DNA of 64,000 nucleotides, from the NCBI GenBank assembly GCA_002506905.1, contig DAYM01000006.1, positions 148,418 to 212,417 of the forward strand, in the 5' to 3' direction. The position numbers and the translations under genes were made by a program. This DNA is from Methanomassiliicoccaceae archaeon UBA328. Its GTDB lineage: Archaea > Thermoplasmatota > Thermoplasmata > Methanomassiliicoccales > Methanomethylophilaceae. Position 1 is the stretch's first letter, and each line of letters starts with the position of its first letter. The notes beneath the pieces are model-generated. The model was not told the origin of the DNA, did no database searches, and worked only from the letters and a program-made list of their open reading frames with translations. Below, one piece after another: positions 52,545 through 62,085 of the stretch.

Positions 52545-52871
52545 ATGGTCCAAATAACAGCCGATGCGGAGAAATTCATCGACGAGCTTATGGAAAAGAA
52601 CGGAAAGGTCGGATACGGTATCAAGATCTACCTTTCAGGTTTCGCCTGCTCCGGACCCCAGTTCGGAATGTCATTCCAGCAGGGTGCGGGAGAGAAGGAG
52701 AAGGTCGACAAGACCGCCCAGAGCTTCGAAATGTACTACGACGCAGAGACAGAAGACGCGCTGAAGGACTGTGTCATCGAATTCGTCGATGACCCTAACT
52801 TCGGAACCGGACTCAGCATTCGCAACCCCAACTTCAACGGTTGCGCCTCATGCGGCGGCGGTTGTCACTAA
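52545..52871 (+). CDS. HesB/IscA-like iron-sulfur protein with C-terminal cysteine cluster
   Basis: 108 residues. The HesB/IscA fold is visible (ITADAEKFIDELM, GIKIYLSGFACSGPQFGMSF, FEMYYDAETEDALKD, VIEFVDD). Of the three IscA cysteines, the first is C35; the C-terminal GCASCGGGCH gives C100, C103, C107 and H108, more ligands than the usual CxC. Probably an Fe-S carrier or iron binder. The transcript appears leaderless. Confidence 0.85.
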   Translation: MVQITADAEKFIDELMEKNGKVGYGIKIYLSGFACSGPQFGMSFQQGAGEKEKVDKTAQSFEMYYDAETEDALKDCVIEFVDDPNFGTGLSIRNPNFNGCASCGGGCH

Positions 52872-52880
52872 GCGTCCTTT

Positions 52881-52904
52881 CGGGGGGATTCGGTCATCCC
52901 CCCG
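52881..52904 (+). terminator. Terminator of the IscA-like gene
   Basis: CGGGGGGAT-TCGGTC-ATCCCCCCG, a 9-bp perfect stem nine bases after the stop, followed by GCTAACCTTTTAAATATT, which includes the TATA box (about 52912-52920) of the next gene. Confidence 0.75.
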
Positions 52905-52940
52905 CTAACCTTTTAAATATTACAATTCTAACATGATGCG

Positions 52941-54488
52941 ATGACGTACGTCTCCCATCCCAATATCGCCCCCGGCAAGGTCGAGGAGCGCAAATACCAG
53001 ATCTCTATGGCGGAGATGTGTCTCGGCTGTAACACGCTGGTCATACTTCCGACGGGATTGGGAAAGACCGTTGTCGCGCTGCACGTCATCGCAGATCTGG
53101 TCGATAAGGGGAAGGCCCTCATCCTGGCCCCTACGAAACCTCTCGTGGAGCAGCACTGCGAATTCTTCTCGGGAATGCTTCCGAAGAAGAAGGTCGGTTC
53201 CATGAACGGACTTATGAGACCGGACACGAGATGCTCGGTAATCGAGGCCAACGATGTGATAATCTCGACCCCTCAGGCGGTCGCCAACGATCTGGTATCC
53301 GGAAAGTACGACCTGTCCGCCTTCAGCCTGGTCATCTACGACGAAGCGCACAGGGGAGTGGGGAACTACGCATACGTCACGGTCGCGGAATACTGCGGAC
53401 CGAAGATCAGATGTCTCGGACTGACGGCATCGCCGGGAAGCGATATCAAGAAGATCGAGGAGGTCTGCAACAACCTCCATCTCACAAGGATCGAGATGAG
53501 GAACGATGACGACCCCGACGTGTCCCCGTACGTTCACGACACGTACATCAACAGGATAGAGGTCAACATGCCCAAGGACCTCACCGACGTCGTATCCCTG
53601 CTGAAAGGCCTTTTGGACCATTACTACCGCGAACTTGTGGACCTGCATCTGGCAGATCCGGGATGGCCGATGTCCACGAAACACATGCTGACCGTGGGCA
53701 GCGTTCTCCAGAAAAGACTGGCCAAAGGCGAGAAGACGGCCATCATATACAGGGGGCTCACAGTTCAGGCGATCTGCGTGAAACTCCTCCATGCCCTGAA
53801 CCTCGCCGAAACACAGGGAATGAGCGCCCTCCGCCTCTACATGACCAAACTTAACGACGAGGCCGGCCCCGCGGGGACCAAGGGCGGAAAGGAGATCGTA
53901 GGCAAGAAAGAATACAAAGAGGCCTGGACCATCGTGAACAACACGAAGGTGGAACACCCCAAGGTCTCCCGCGTGATGAGCCTGGTGAGCCAGATAATCA
54001 ATTCCGGAGAAGGGAACAAGGTCATGGTATTCACCCAGTACAGGGACACCTGCGAACTTCTCGTTTCGAAGATGTCCGCGATCCCCGGTGCGAAGGTGGC
54101 GAAACTCATCGGCCAGTCCAACGGCGGACTGAAACAGAGGGAGCAGATCGACGTGCTGGACGATTTCCGTTCCGGAAAATACAATGTCATAGTCTCCACA
54201 TCCGTGGGAGAGGAAGGGCTGGACATCACCAGCACCAACGCCGTGATATTCTACGAACCGGTGCCTTCCGAGATCAGGACGATCCAGAGACGCGGACGTA
54301 CAGGCAGGAAGAACGACGGAGAGGTCTTCGTGCTGATAGCCAAGGGCACGATGGACGAGGTCTTCGAAGAGAGCAGCAAGAAGAAGGAACAGCTGATGCG
54401 TTCGCGTCTGGAAAATCTGAACGAGACCCTCAACAAACGCGCCGGGATCAAGATATCCAAAGGCCAGACGCATATCGGGGAATATTGA
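52941..54488 (+). CDS. Hef/FANCM-type superfamily 2 helicase lacking the nuclease domain
   Basis: 515 residues. Walker A LPTGLGKTVVA, DEAH box IYDEAHRG, LGLTASPG, and motif VI TIQRRGRTGR. Euryarchaeal Hef proteins carry a C-terminal XPF nuclease (ERKx3D) and HhH; this protein ends soon after the helicase core, at QTHIGEY. So it would act as a fork-remodelling ATPase only, maybe with a separate nuclease. 45 bases upstream of the ligase gene. Confidence 0.9.
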   Translation: MTYVSHPNIAPGKVEERKYQISMAEMCLGCNTLVILPTGLGKTVVALHVIADLVDKGKALILAPTKPLVEQHCEFFSGMLPKKKVGSMNGLMRPDTRCSVIEANDVIISTPQAVANDLVSGKYDLSAFSLVIYDEAHRGVGNYAYVTVAEYCGPKIRCLGLTASPGSDIKKIEEVCNNLHLTRIEMRNDDDPDVSPYVHDTYINRIEVNMPKDLTDVVSLLKGLLDHYYRELVDLHLADPGWPMSTKHMLTVGSVLQKRLAKGEKTAIIYRGLTVQAICVKLLHALNLAETQGMSALRLYMTKLNDEAGPAGTKGGKEIVGKKEYKEAWTIVNNTKVEHPKVSRVMSLVSQIINSGEGNKVMVFTQYRDTCELLVSKMSAIPGAKVAKLIGQSNGGLKQREQIDVLDDFRSGKYNVIVSTSVGEEGLDITSTNAVIFYEPVPSEIRTIQRRGRTGRKNDGEVFVLIAKGTMDEVFEESSKKKEQLMRSRLENLNETLNKRAGIKISKGQTHIGEY

Positions 54489-54533
54489 GGCCACTCGAAC
54501 GGTTGATATATCGATAGGTCATATCGCGTCACT

Positions 54534-56300
54534 ATGCTTTATTCCGAACTCGCGGAGCAATTCGATGCGCTGGAACACACCAGCAGCCGTCTCGAAATGA
54601 CCGCGATGCTGTCACATTTCTTTACGACCGTGCCTCCGGAGAACCTGCGCATCATCGTCTACCTCTGTCAGGGAAAACTCCACCCGGATTTCTACGGAGT
54701 GGAACTCGGAATGTCCGATAAACTCGTCCTCAAGGCGATCTCGTCGACATCCGGAACACCTCTGAAGGAAACGGAGAAGATGTGGACGCTCATGGGAGAT
54801 CCGGGAGCGGTCGCGGAACAGCTTATCGGAAAGAAGAAGCAGATGACGCTGTTCTCCGAACCTCTCACCCTGGAAAGGATGGTCAAGAACCTCCTTGCCA
54901 TAGAGAGCGCCGACGGAAGGGACAGCCAAACGAAGAAGACCAAACTGCTGGCACAGCTGCTTCATGACTCGTCACCCATAGAGGCGAGATACCTCTGCAG
55001 GATAGTCACGGGAAGGATGAGGGTAGGTGCGGGATCCATGACGATACTCGATGCCCTCGCAGATGCCTTCGCCAACAGGGAGGACCGCCCCGAAATAGAG
55101 AGGGGATTCAATATCACATGCGATCTGGGTCTTGTTGCCGAGACCCTTGCGGAAAAGGGGCTCGAAGGCGTAAAGGAGATGAAGATCACGATCGGGAACC
55201 CGATCAAGGTCATGCTCGCGGAACGTCTTCCGTCCATAACGCAGGTAGTCGAGAAGATGGGCGGCAGATGCGCCATGGAATACAAGTACGACGGTATCCG
55301 CGTACAGGCCCATATCGGAAAGGACGGAGTGAAACTCTACTCCAGAAGACTCGAGGACCTCACATCCAATTTCCCCGACATCGCAGACGCGCTGAGGAAA
55401 CAATGCAAGGCCGAAGAGGCCATCATCGAAGGGGAATGCGTCGCAATAGACGGAAAGACCGGCGAGATGCTTCCCTTCCAGAGCGTCACACACAGAAGGA
55501 AGAAGCACGGAATGGAGAATGCGATCAAAGAGTTCCCAGTGAAGATCTTCATGTTCGATATCATCTATTCCGACGGAATAGACGTCTCCCTGTATCCGTA
55601 CCCCGAACGCAGGTCGAGACTCGGAGAGACCTTCGATCTCGGAGGACAGGTCGATATGACCACGATGAGGATCATCGATTCTCCCGAAGAAGGAGAGGAA
55701 TTCTTCAACGAGGCCCTTGCCGCCAAGTGCGAAGGCATAATGGCCAAATCACTGTACCAGGACTCCGTATACAGAGCGGGTTCCAGAGGATTCCTGTGGA
55801 TCAAATACAAGAAGGATTACGAAGCGGCGCTGACGGATTCCTTCGACCTCGCGGTCGTGGGAGCGTTCTTCGGAATGGGGAAAAGAGCCGGAAAATACGG
55901 TGCTCTCCTCATGGCGGCATACGATGACGAGACCGGAAGGTTCGGCACCGTCTGCAAATTGGGAACGGGATTCGACGACGCCTTCCTGGCCTCCATGCCC
56001 GAACTTCTGGACAAATACCTGAGCGAAGAAAGACCGTCGTCGGTGGACGCGAAGATGATCCCCGGGGTCTGGTTCGATCCCACCGTAGTCCTCGAAGTTG
56101 TCGCGGCGGAGATCAGCATCAGCCCCATACACACCGCGGCGGAAGGCATGTTCAACAGCGATGCGGGATTGGGGCTCAGATTCCCGCGTTTCACGGGACG
56201 CGTAAGGGATGACAAAGGTCCCGAACAGTGCACCACCGTACATGAGATATGCGAGATGTACGAACTTCAGGAGAAAAAGGACTCCCGTTTGGGCGAGTGA
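54534..56300 (+). CDS. lig: ATP-dependent DNA ligase
   Basis: 588 residues of the archaeal/eukaryal Lig1 type: N-terminal DNA-binding domain, adenylation domain with the nucleotidyl lysine K251 in MEYKYDGIRVQAH, SRRLEDLTSNFPDI, EGECVAID, EGIMAKSL and WIKYKKDY, then OB domain. Joins Okazaki fragments. Likely one replication/repair unit with the upstream helicase. Confidence 0.97.
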   Translation: MLYSELAEQFDALEHTSSRLEMTAMLSHFFTTVPPENLRIIVYLCQGKLHPDFYGVELGMSDKLVLKAISSTSGTPLKETEKMWTLMGDPGAVAEQLIGKKKQMTLFSEPLTLERMVKNLLAIESADGRDSQTKKTKLLAQLLHDSSPIEARYLCRIVTGRMRVGAGSMTILDALADAFANREDRPEIERGFNITCDLGLVAETLAEKGLEGVKEMKITIGNPIKVMLAERLPSITQVVEKMGGRCAMEYKYDGIRVQAHIGKDGVKLYSRRLEDLTSNFPDIADALRKQCKAEEAIIEGECVAIDGKTGEMLPFQSVTHRRKKHGMENAIKEFPVKIFMFDIIYSDGIDVSLYPYPERRSRLGETFDLGGQVDMTTMRIIDSPEEGEEFFNEALAAKCEGIMAKSLYQDSVYRAGSRGFLWIKYKKDYEAALTDSFDLAVVGAFFGMGKRAGKYGALLMAAYDDETGRFGTVCKLGTGFDDAFLASMPELLDKYLSEERPSSVDAKMIPGVWFDPTVVLEVVAAEISISPIHTAAEGMFNSDAGLGLRFPRFTGRVRDDKGPEQCTTVHEICEMYELQEKKDSRLGE

Positions 56301-56351
56301 CCATCTTAACGCGCGGAAACCTTTATTATATAGATGTCATTCGAGGGAAAT

Positions 56352-56606
56352 ATGCAGACCTACGTTGTCGAGAAGACCGATAAAAGCATCAAAGTTGGTT
56401 TCAAAGACGTCAACCTCACCATGATAGCGCCCCTTATCAAAGCGCTCGATGATGACAAGGATGTCGAGATCGCAAGGTTCATCGACAAACACCCCGAACT
56501 CAGTGACAGGCAGATCTACGTCGAGGTCAAGAAGGGAAAGCCCGAAGACGCACTCGACAGGGCCTTCAAGAAGATCTCGGAATACTACTCCGCTGTCAAC
56601 GAGTGA
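56352..56606 (+). CDS. rpo11: RNA polymerase subunit Rpo11 (RpoL)
   Basis: 84 residues from ATG 56352, preceded by GAGGG and 28 bases after a TTATTATATAG box, which makes the upstream ATG 56334 unlikely. Assembly-platform partner of Rpo3: QTYVVEKTDKSIKVGF, LIKALDDDKDVEIARF and KHPELSDRQIYVEVKKG. Overlaps truD by four bases (GTGA). Confidence 0.85.
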   Translation: MQTYVVEKTDKSIKVGFKDVNLTMIAPLIKALDDDKDVEIARFIDKHPELSDRQIYVEVKKGKPEDALDRAFKKISEYYSAVNE

Positions 56607-57919
56607 GCATTTTCATGCAGTACAGGAACTGCAACACTGCCGAGGCCAATGTCGGCATGAGTTTTTACATGACATCGGCCGACGGTACCGGAGGACGTAT
56701 CAAGACGTTCCCCGAAGATTTCGTCGTCAGAGAGATCTCCGACCATCCCGATCCGAAAGAGAACGGGAAGTATGTCATAGCCGAGGTCACCACAAGGAAC
56801 TGGGAGACCAACAGGCTGGTCAGGCTCCTTGCCAGGAATCTCAACATATCCAGAGAGAAGATCGGTTTCGCAGGCACCAAGGACAAAAGAGCGGTCACAA
56901 CGCAGCTCATGTCCTTCGAGATGCCCATGTCCAAACTTGAGGGAATGAGCCTCAAGGACGTCACCATCGATAATCCCTATCTCGGAAAAAGGGCGATCCA
57001 GATCGGCGATCTTATAGGAAACACATTCAGCATCCGCGTAAGGGAATGCGATGAAACACCCGAAGAGATCGAAGCGACCGCGAAAAGCGTCATCGCAGAC
57101 ATCAACAAAAAGAAGGGATTCCCCAACTATTTCGGGGTCCAGAGATTCGGAGTCATACGTCCCATCACGCATATCGTCGGAGAATACATCGTCCGCGGAG
57201 ATCTTGAAGGAGCGGTCAGAAAATATCTATCCGAACCTTCGGAGTACGAAGAGGAGGATGTCCGCATGGCAAGAAAGGAACTTGTCACCCGCGATGATTG
57301 GAAGGCACTGTACCCAACGATCCCAGATCAGATGTCCTTCGAGAAGACCATGGTCGGCCATCTCGCAGAGAATCCCGGAGACTGGGCGGGGGCCATCGAC
57401 TCCCTTCCCAAGAACCTCCAGATGATGTTCGTCCACGCTTACCAGTCCATACTTTTCAACAAGATGCTCAGCAGGAGGATGGAACACGGACTTCCGCTCA
57501 ACCTTCCCACGGTAGGAGATATCATCGTCCCGCTAGATGCAAACAGGAATCCCCTCCACGAGGATCCGATCCTCACAACGGCGAAGAACATCGACCTCGT
57601 CACCAGACAGGTCCGCGCGGGAAGGGCATACGTCACCATAGCGCTGTTCGGAAGCGAGAGCGTCCTTGCCGAAGGAGAGATGGGGGAGATCGAAAGGTCC
57701 GTCATCGAAGAGGAAGGCATCAAAGCAGAGGACTTCATAGTTCCCGGCCTCAACCACTGCAGTTCTAAAGGAAGCAGGAGAGAGGTCATCTGTCCGGTAA
57801 GGGATCTGGAATTCAGACCGGAAGAGGACGGCTACACAGTATCGTTCTCGCTTCCCAAGGGCAACTATGCCACATGCCTCATGCGTGAGTTCATGAAATC
57901 CGATATGGAAAATTACTGA
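56603..57919 (+). CDS. truD: tRNA pseudouridine synthase TruD (Pus7)
   Basis: Makes pseudouridine 13 in tRNA. 438 residues, GTG start overlapping rpo11; ATG at 56615 is an alternative. TruD motifs: GGRIKTFPEDFVVREI, FAGTKDKRAVTTQ (catalytic Asp), FPNYFGVQRFG and ILFNKMLSRR; a TRUD insertion domain and NHCSSKGSRREV end it. Convergent overlap of seven bases with the TPR gene. Confidence 0.95.
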   Translation: MSIFMQYRNCNTAEANVGMSFYMTSADGTGGRIKTFPEDFVVREISDHPDPKENGKYVIAEVTTRNWETNRLVRLLARNLNISREKIGFAGTKDKRAVTTQLMSFEMPMSKLEGMSLKDVTIDNPYLGKRAIQIGDLIGNTFSIRVRECDETPEEIEATAKSVIADINKKKGFPNYFGVQRFGVIRPITHIVGEYIVRGDLEGAVRKYLSEPSEYEEEDVRMARKELVTRDDWKALYPTIPDQMSFEKTMVGHLAENPGDWAGAIDSLPKNLQMMFVHAYQSILFNKMLSRRMEHGLPLNLPTVGDIIVPLDANRNPLHEDPILTTAKNIDLVTRQVRAGRAYVTIALFGSESVLAEGEMGEIERSVIEEEGIKAEDFIVPGLNHCSSKGSRREVICPVRDLEFRPEEDGYTVSFSLPKGNYATCLMREFMKSDMENY

Positions 57920-60900
57920 TCCATGCTGCGCTTCAGCGCCTTTGCGTGATATATCCCGACGTGGGCATTCTTCACAAAGTCCTCCACGGGCATATCCTTG
58001 GTCAGACCGTCTTTGCCGATACCGGAGATGACACGGTTATCGGTACCCGAGCCCATCACCTTGTAGATGTACGCCACAAGCTTCTTGGCCTCGTCAGCAT
58101 CCTTTGTGGAACCTGCGACGAATGCGCAGGGTATCGATATTATCGGATCCTTTTCCAATCCGACGCAATTGCCTTTGATGATCGCATTCATGGAGAGTTT
58201 CTCCATCCTGTCGAACTCCGGGGTTCCCGGGATGATCTCCCCGTATTCCGACATGTTCGACAGATATGCCAGCACGGCATCTGCGGTCTCTCCGTCAAGG
58301 TCCAGAGCTTCGATGAGATCGGGATCGCTGAGCGGCGTTCCCGACATGTACGCACGTCTGAGGACACGCTCCGCCAGTCTCTTGACGCGTGCGGGGACCT
58401 TGTCCTCGACCGGCTTCTTTTCCTTCGGAGGGGTCAGCTTCACATACGAGAGATAATCGGCATCCTCGTTCAGACCTACCTTGGCCAAGGCCTCGGTTAT
58501 CATCTTCTTGGAATCGTCATCCCTTTCCGCACATCTGAGGAATTGGGAGTACATCGAACTGACCTCTTCCCTGTTCCCCATCTCCGCGAATATCTTAGCG
58601 CGCAGGGCCAATGTCGGGGCGGTCTGATCCGTAACGTAGGCGGTCTCTATGCTCTTGAGCGCCGCAGGGACCTTTCCCACGGCAAGCTGGCACACTGCCA
58701 TGTGCCTGTGCGCGGCAACGTTCTTCGGATCCTTGATGACGGCTGATATGAAACTGCTGATGGCCCCGTCATACAATCCGAGGCCTTCCTGGACGAAACC
58801 GCGCTTCATCTGCAGGGATGATGTCACCTTTCCGGAAGATATCGCCGCGTCATAGCAAGAAAGTGCGCCGCGGGCATCGCCCATCCTCGAACGCAGGTCC
58901 CCTTCGGCCTCGCATATCTCGGATATCGGGCCCTTTTTCCTGACCACATCGGACAGGAACGCATCCGCACTTCTGGGATCCCCGGACCTCTCGTATATCT
59001 CGGCCCTCAGGAGGATGAACTCCGTGTTGCCGTCATCGGTGGCCAGAGCGCGGTCCGCCATCCTGGAGGCGCTGTTGAGGTCACCGGCCTTGAGCATGGA
59101 CCTTGCGATCTCGCAATATGAATTGCCGTCGACCTTCTTTACCTTGGACAGGGGTTTGGATTCCTCCTTCTCGTTATCCTCTTCGCGCTGTATCTCGGTA
59201 TACAGTCTGTTGGCCTTGCTCATATTTCCTGTTCTGGCATATATGTCGGCAAGATCGGAACGGACGGCGCGGTCCTTGGGATCCGACTCCAGGATCCTTT
59301 CGCATACTTCGACGGACCCGGCATCGTCCTTGAGTCTCATCAGAAGGTCCTTCTTCCTGTGAAGCAGGTCCAGTGAATCACCGGCTTTGCTGAGCGCACG
59401 GTCCAATACCTCCTGTGCCTTCTCCGTATCGTCCATCGACAGATAGAGCGACGAAAGCCTTCCTGCGGCCTCGGGATCAGACGGGTCCCTGGCAAGCAGA
59501 TTTTCGGATATCCCGATCGCCTTATCGGCCATTCCGGCGGCGGCGCAGATGTCCCTCTGCAATCTGAGTATGCCTTTATTCTCGCTGTCCGAAGCATGTG
59601 CCAGATCTAAGAAACATAACGCCTCTTCGTATTTTCCCAAAGAAGCGAACATCATACCTTTCCTCACGAGGGGATATGATGAGTGGGTGTCGAGACTGAT
59701 GGCGCGGTTCATCGAATCTATCGCACCGGGAATGTCTCCCCTCTTCTCGCGGACAGATGAACGGGATATCCAATATTCGGGTTCGTCCGGCTCCAGAAGG
59801 ACAGCCTTATCGAATGCTTCCTCCGCAGAATCCAGATCGCCGTCCATCTCGTCGGCCATGCCTTTGGAATGCCACAGCAACGGGTCCCTCGGATCCATCG
59901 CGATCGCCGATGCGAATGTGGCGGATGCCTTGGTGTACATTCCGGATTGATATTCGCAATTGCCTTTGATCCTCTTCACGAGGATATCGTCTCCGAACCT
60001 CTTGCCGTACTCGGAACACATCTTGATGGCGTCCCCGTACCTCTTGTTCTCGGCCAGCGTCATCATCATCTCGATGAGGGCATGCGCATCCGCATCCCCC
60101 TGCACAGCGGCCTTGAGGTCCTCGACGGCATTCTCTTTTTTATCGAACACGGCCGCCTTGGACATGGCATTGGATGCCTCCTTGTTCATCGGATCGATGT
60201 CGAGGATCTTGCGGCAGGTGTCCACAACGGCATTGCCGTCCTCCTGTCCGATACGTATGCGGAGCATGACCAGCAGAGCATCCAGACAGTCATGGTCCGT
60301 CTTCAGGATCCTTTCGATCTCCCTCAGAGCACGATCGGTCTTTCCCATCTCCAAAAGGACGGAAGCGTACTGGATCCTGCTTTCCTTGTCCTTTGTATTG
60401 TTGCGCATGGCATCCCCGGCCGCATCCAATGCGGCATCGAGGTCCCCGCAGCCTACCTCTATCTTCGATTTCAGAACACCGGCCTTCGCATCGCCCGGAT
60501 AGGTCATCAGAAGAGGAGATATCGCCTTGAGCGCTTCGTTGTACTTTCCCCACTCGTAAAGCAGTGTGGAACATCTCATGTACGAACCGAAATGGGCCTC
60601 TTCGGTGTCCAGATACTCTATCATGCACTGAACGGCCTCATCGGTCTTCGTACAGCCGCGGTAGGCTCTGATCAGACCTCTCATCACAGGGTCAGCCATC
60701 GGATCGAGGGACTCGGCATCCCTGTACAGCGAAAGGGCATGTTCGTAATCCTTTCCGCGGAGATACGCGTCCGCGGTCTCGCATATTATGTAAACGCAAT
60801 TGGGCCTTTTGGACAATAAGGCATCGTACATCATCTGAGCCGAACGCCAGTCCTTCTCGTCCATGGACATCCTTGCCGAGGCAAGCATGTATTCGGGATC

Positions 60901-61557
60901 CTTCGCCCTGTACTCCTCGGACGACACCATCGCACGGGTGGCCCTGTCCCTGCTGCCTCTGAACCATTCGCGGTAGATCTCGTAGAGAGCTTCGGGCTTT
61001 CCGCCCTCTCCCACCTTTCCGAACGGTATGGGTTCTTTCCCGGAGACCAGCAGTTCGATGTTCCTGCGGTACATCCATCCGCCTTCGGGATCGATCAACT
61101 CGATGAGCTCATAGAACATCGGGAACGACGGATCGCTGCATCTGGCACGTACGAGTTCCTTCCTTGCCGCCGTCTGGTCCCCCTCGGCCATGTCTATCTT
61201 TGCACGGACGCAGCATGCCAACGGGATACTGCCGTGCTTGGCCTTCGCCACCACCTCTTTGGCAGCATCTATGTCCTCCGTCTCAAGGAAGATCTGCGCT
61301 GCGGTGAGTGCGGGAACACTGTCCGAAGGACGGCTCTTGGAGACCAATCTGATAATGAGGTCCTTCTGTTCCGTACACCTGCGTTCATGAACGAGCTCTA
61401 TGGCCCTTGACAGAACTGCGGAATCTATATTCCCTTCGTGATCCAGAAGATTATCCAGCCAATTCAGGAACTGCTCATCGCTCTTCCAATTGCCGGACTC
61501 CATCCTCTTCCAGAGGTCAAGATTAAATCTATCGCGAAAGACAGGTTCGGAACCCAT
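57913..61557 (-). CDS. Giant tetratricopeptide-repeat protein with conserved C-terminal region
   Basis: 1214 residues, no signal or membrane segment, so cytoplasmic. From about residue 80 to 1010 the chain is an array of some 25-28 TPR-type units (e.g. ALSLYRDAESLDPMADPV, AEEAFDKAVLLEPDEPEYW). A charged break (REEDNEKEESKPLSKVKK) is near 780. Residues 1070-1214 are a non-TPR domain (VKRLAERVLRRAYMSGTPLSD, VIPGTPEFDRMEKLSMN-like) ending in VGIYHAKALKRSMDQ. Probably a scaffold; partner unknown. Confidence 0.88.
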   Translation of the reverse strand: MGSEPVFRDRFNLDLWKRMESGNWKSDEQFLNWLDNLLDHEGNIDSAVLSRAIELVHERRCTEQKDLIIRLVSKSRPSDSVPALTAAQIFLETEDIDAAKEVVAKAKHGSIPLACCVRAKIDMAEGDQTAARKELVRARCSDPSFPMFYELIELIDPEGGWMYRRNIELLVSGKEPIPFGKVGEGGKPEALYEIYREWFRGSRDRATRAMVSSEEYRAKDPEYMLASARMSMDEKDWRSAQMMYDALLSKRPNCVYIICETADAYLRGKDYEHALSLYRDAESLDPMADPVMRGLIRAYRGCTKTDEAVQCMIEYLDTEEAHFGSYMRCSTLLYEWGKYNEALKAISPLLMTYPGDAKAGVLKSKIEVGCGDLDAALDAAGDAMRNNTKDKESRIQYASVLLEMGKTDRALREIERILKTDHDCLDALLVMLRIRIGQEDGNAVVDTCRKILDIDPMNKEASNAMSKAAVFDKKENAVEDLKAAVQGDADAHALIEMMMTLAENKRYGDAIKMCSEYGKRFGDDILVKRIKGNCEYQSGMYTKASATFASAIAMDPRDPLLWHSKGMADEMDGDLDSAEEAFDKAVLLEPDEPEYWISRSSVREKRGDIPGAIDSMNRAISLDTHSSYPLVRKGMMFASLGKYEEALCFLDLAHASDSENKGILRLQRDICAAAGMADKAIGISENLLARDPSDPEAAGRLSSLYLSMDDTEKAQEVLDRALSKAGDSLDLLHRKKDLLMRLKDDAGSVEVCERILESDPKDRAVRSDLADIYARTGNMSKANRLYTEIQREEDNEKEESKPLSKVKKVDGNSYCEIARSMLKAGDLNSASRMADRALATDDGNTEFILLRAEIYERSGDPRSADAFLSDVVRKKGPISEICEAEGDLRSRMGDARGALSCYDAAISSGKVTSSLQMKRGFVQEGLGLYDGAISSFISAVIKDPKNVAAHRHMAVCQLAVGKVPAALKSIETAYVTDQTAPTLALRAKIFAEMGNREEVSSMYSQFLRCAERDDDSKKMITEALAKVGLNEDADYLSYVKLTPPKEKKPVEDKVPARVKRLAERVLRRAYMSGTPLSDPDLIEALDLDGETADAVLAYLSNMSEYGEIIPGTPEFDRMEKLSMNAIIKGNCVGLEKDPIISIPCAFVAGSTKDADEAKKLVAYIYKVMGSGTDNRVISGIGKDGLTKDMPVEDFVKNAHVGIYHAKALKRSMDQ

Positions 61558-61653
61558 GACCGTGTATAGGTCAGATAATAGATAAAGATGCAGACTCGGA
61601 CCCCTAGAGGACGGAAAACGATTATATAGGTCCAGTAATTAAGGGGAGATGTT

Positions 61654-61726
61654 GCAACCGTAATCTAGTTGGTTAGGATTCGAGCCTTCCAAGCTCGTCG
61701 CCCGGGTTCGAATCCCGGCGGTTGCA
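61654..61726 (+). tRNA. tRNA-Gly (anticodon TCC)
   Basis: Acceptor GCAACCG/CGGTTGC, anticodon stem CGAGC/GCTCG with loop CTTCCAA (TCC), T arm CCGGG-TTCGAAT-CCCGG, discriminator A. 73 bases, no intron, CCA not encoded. A TTATATAGG box about 30 bases before gives the promoter. Confidence 0.95.
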
Positions 61727-62085
61727 CTCATCTCATTTTACAACCGTACTATCAATCATGCACTCCTCCTGCAATGGTTATGTCCTCTATCGTTTGAAAA
61801 TGCGTAGAAGATCTGCACAAACTTATTCCATTGAAATTGAGCTTGTGACTCACATCCTGAATTAAGTACCTCTGAGCTATTTGACACGAATATTTGCCGA
61901 AAGTTGCAGGGTCGCCATGATGCATTCGCACGTGGATATGAAGTCAATAATAGATCCGGACAAGATGCTGTATGCTCCCATTTCTGCGCTGGGGCCGTGA
62001 AAGAGATGAAAGCCTGACCTGAATGCGGCACCCTTATCATCGGCCTCCGTCCATCCCTGAACGATCTGACAGATCGCCGATACTG
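61727..62085. other. 359-base gap without a recognisable gene
   Basis: No good reading frame, RNA or repeat of the tRNA 3' end was seen. One minus-strand frame continues past the PHP stop region with plausible codons (ICQIVQGWTEADDKGAAF) but matches nothing I know. Could be decayed coding sequence next to tRNA-Gly, a common insertion site. Confidence 0.4.

Noticed and set aside
61727..62085. Integrated element next to tRNA-Gly
   Set aside because: No integrase and no repeat of the tRNA 3' end was found in the gap; only an unassigned frame.
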